A stretch of 64,000 nucleotides of DNA from Enterovibrio paralichthyis (lineage in GTDB: Bacteria; Pseudomonadota; Gammaproteobacteria; Enterobacterales; Vibrionaceae): assembly GCF_019209835.1 (NCBI RefSeq), contig NZ_JAHUTS010000012.1:88477-152476 (forward strand), read 5' to 3'. Shown here one piece after another: positions 63,567 to 64,000 of the stretch (position 1 is the stretch's first letter; each line of letters begins with the position of its first letter). Both the position numbers and the translations under genes were made by a program. The notes under the pieces were generated by a model. The model saw only the letters and a list, made by a program, of their open reading frames with translations, had not been told where the DNA came from and did not search any database.

Positions 63567-63839
63567 ATGTCACAAATATGTGTTAGGGCGACAGTTTCAG
63601 GACGCGTTCAGGGAGTTGGCTTCCGTTTTCACACTGCCCATGAAGGATTAAAGCTGTCGCTTAGCGGTTATGCGCGGAATGAATCTGATGGGACTGTGAC
63701 GGTGCTGATGTGCGGTGAGGAGAAAAATGTCAACGCGCTGCTGGCGTGGTTGGAGCAAGGGCCAGCCACGGCGAATGTCACCAAACTGGTGCACAACCAA
63801 ATAGACTGGCAGGCGATAGATGGGTTTTCCATTCAGTGA
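63567..63839 (+). CDS. acyP: Acylphosphatase
   Basis: This small cytoplasmic enzyme hydrolyses acyl phosphates. The 90-residue product has the acylphosphatase signature SGRVQGVGFRFHT with the catalytic Arg, and the Asn in GYARNESDGTV. The ATG at 63567 has GAGG at 8 bases; a TTG just upstream is less likely. It diverges from the chemoreceptor gene and ends at a clear terminator. Confidence 0.93.
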   Translation: MSQICVRATVSGRVQGVGFRFHTAHEGLKLSLSGYARNESDGTVTVLMCGEEKNVNALLAWLEQGPATANVTKLVHNQIDWQAIDGFSIQ

Positions 63840-63877
63840 CTAAATTGCCCAAATAGAAAAGGAGCCAACTGGCTAAT

Positions 63878-63910
63878 GCCAGTCAGTTAAGCTGACTGGC
63901 TTTCTTTTTA
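63878..63910 (+). terminator. Terminator after acyP
   Basis: GCCAGTCAG pairs with CTGACTGGC across a 5-base loop, followed by TTTCTTTTTATT. Confidence 0.85.
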
Positions 63911-63981
63911 TTGGGGTATTTCTTTGCCTTAGGCTTCACGGCTCTCGGGTATATTCGCTCTTCTCGCTTAATGGGCAACAC

Positions 63982-64000
63982 ATGATGTATCGCCTCCTCC
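63982..64000 (+). CDS. Possible start of the next gene (cut by window edge)
   Basis: ATGATG at 63982 opens a frame (MMYRLL...) that runs off the right edge. The preceding 70 bases contain TATATT (about 63950). Too little sequence remains to name it. Confidence 0.3.

Overview
The window is a chromosomal segment of a gamma-proteobacterium of the Vibrionaceae. The malT/malP/malQ/glgB cluster, a GH18 chitinase with two CBM5/12 modules, a short CstA beside a BtsS/BtsR-like pair, an SO_0444-type metal permease and FabV all point that way. In Vibrio several of these (malT-malPQ-glgB, chiA-2) lie on the second chromosome. By eye the base composition is near 50% G+C, high for Vibrio and closer to Grimontia, Enterovibrio or Salinivibrio. 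That placement is inference only. I saw no tRNA, rRNA, CRISPR array, integrase or intact insertion sequence.

Layout. (1) 1-8.2 kb, minus strand: maltodextrin/glycogen block malT > malP > malQ > glgB (cut by the window edge), with MalT-box-like and CRP-like sites before malP. (2) 8.7-20.3 kb, plus strand: a complete, tightly overlapping tad operon for Flp (type IVb) pili: pilin, prepilin peptidase, CpaB, secretin, lipoprotein, TadZ, TadA, TadB, TadC, TadD, three pseudopilin-like/vWA proteins (TadE, TadF, TadG) and an OmpA-domain protein. Related hairpins lie on both sides of it. (3) 20.4-32 kb: MATE exporter, histidine phosphatase, Kch-type K+ channel, amino-acid permease plus EamA exporter, a LytS/LytTR pyruvate-type two-component system with its probable CstA target, and a Cu/Zn permease with a His/Met-rich loop. 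(4) 32.4-40.2 kb: winged-helix protein, a 284-bp MITE-like element, chemoreceptor, FabV, MgsA, MobB and two nuclease-type enzymes. (5) 40.4-45.2 kb: a four-gene BMP-type nucleoside ABC importer. (6) 45.2-50 kb: small proteins and a three-gene cassette (DUF1704/QEGLA peptidase, GNAT-C39-like fusion, RLAN/RimK ATP-grasp ligase) that looks like a peptide or protein-tail modification system. (7) 50-64 kb: ABC exporter, a DUF4157 (eCIS-core) protein fused to a Cys-His peptidase-like domain and a beta-barrel-like tail, chitinase, propionyl/acetyl-CoA synthetase, DUF2057 protein, RlmI, a second chemoreceptor and acylphosphatase.

How it works together. The first block degrades imported maltodextrin under MalT control. 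The tad operon builds an adhesive Flp pilus, and the chitinase and chemoreceptors fit life on chitinous surfaces. The least understood parts are the ligase/peptidase/acetyltransferase cassette, the DUF4157-peptidase-barrel protein (no injection-system genes are nearby) and a twin-CX3C cysteine insert in TadG.
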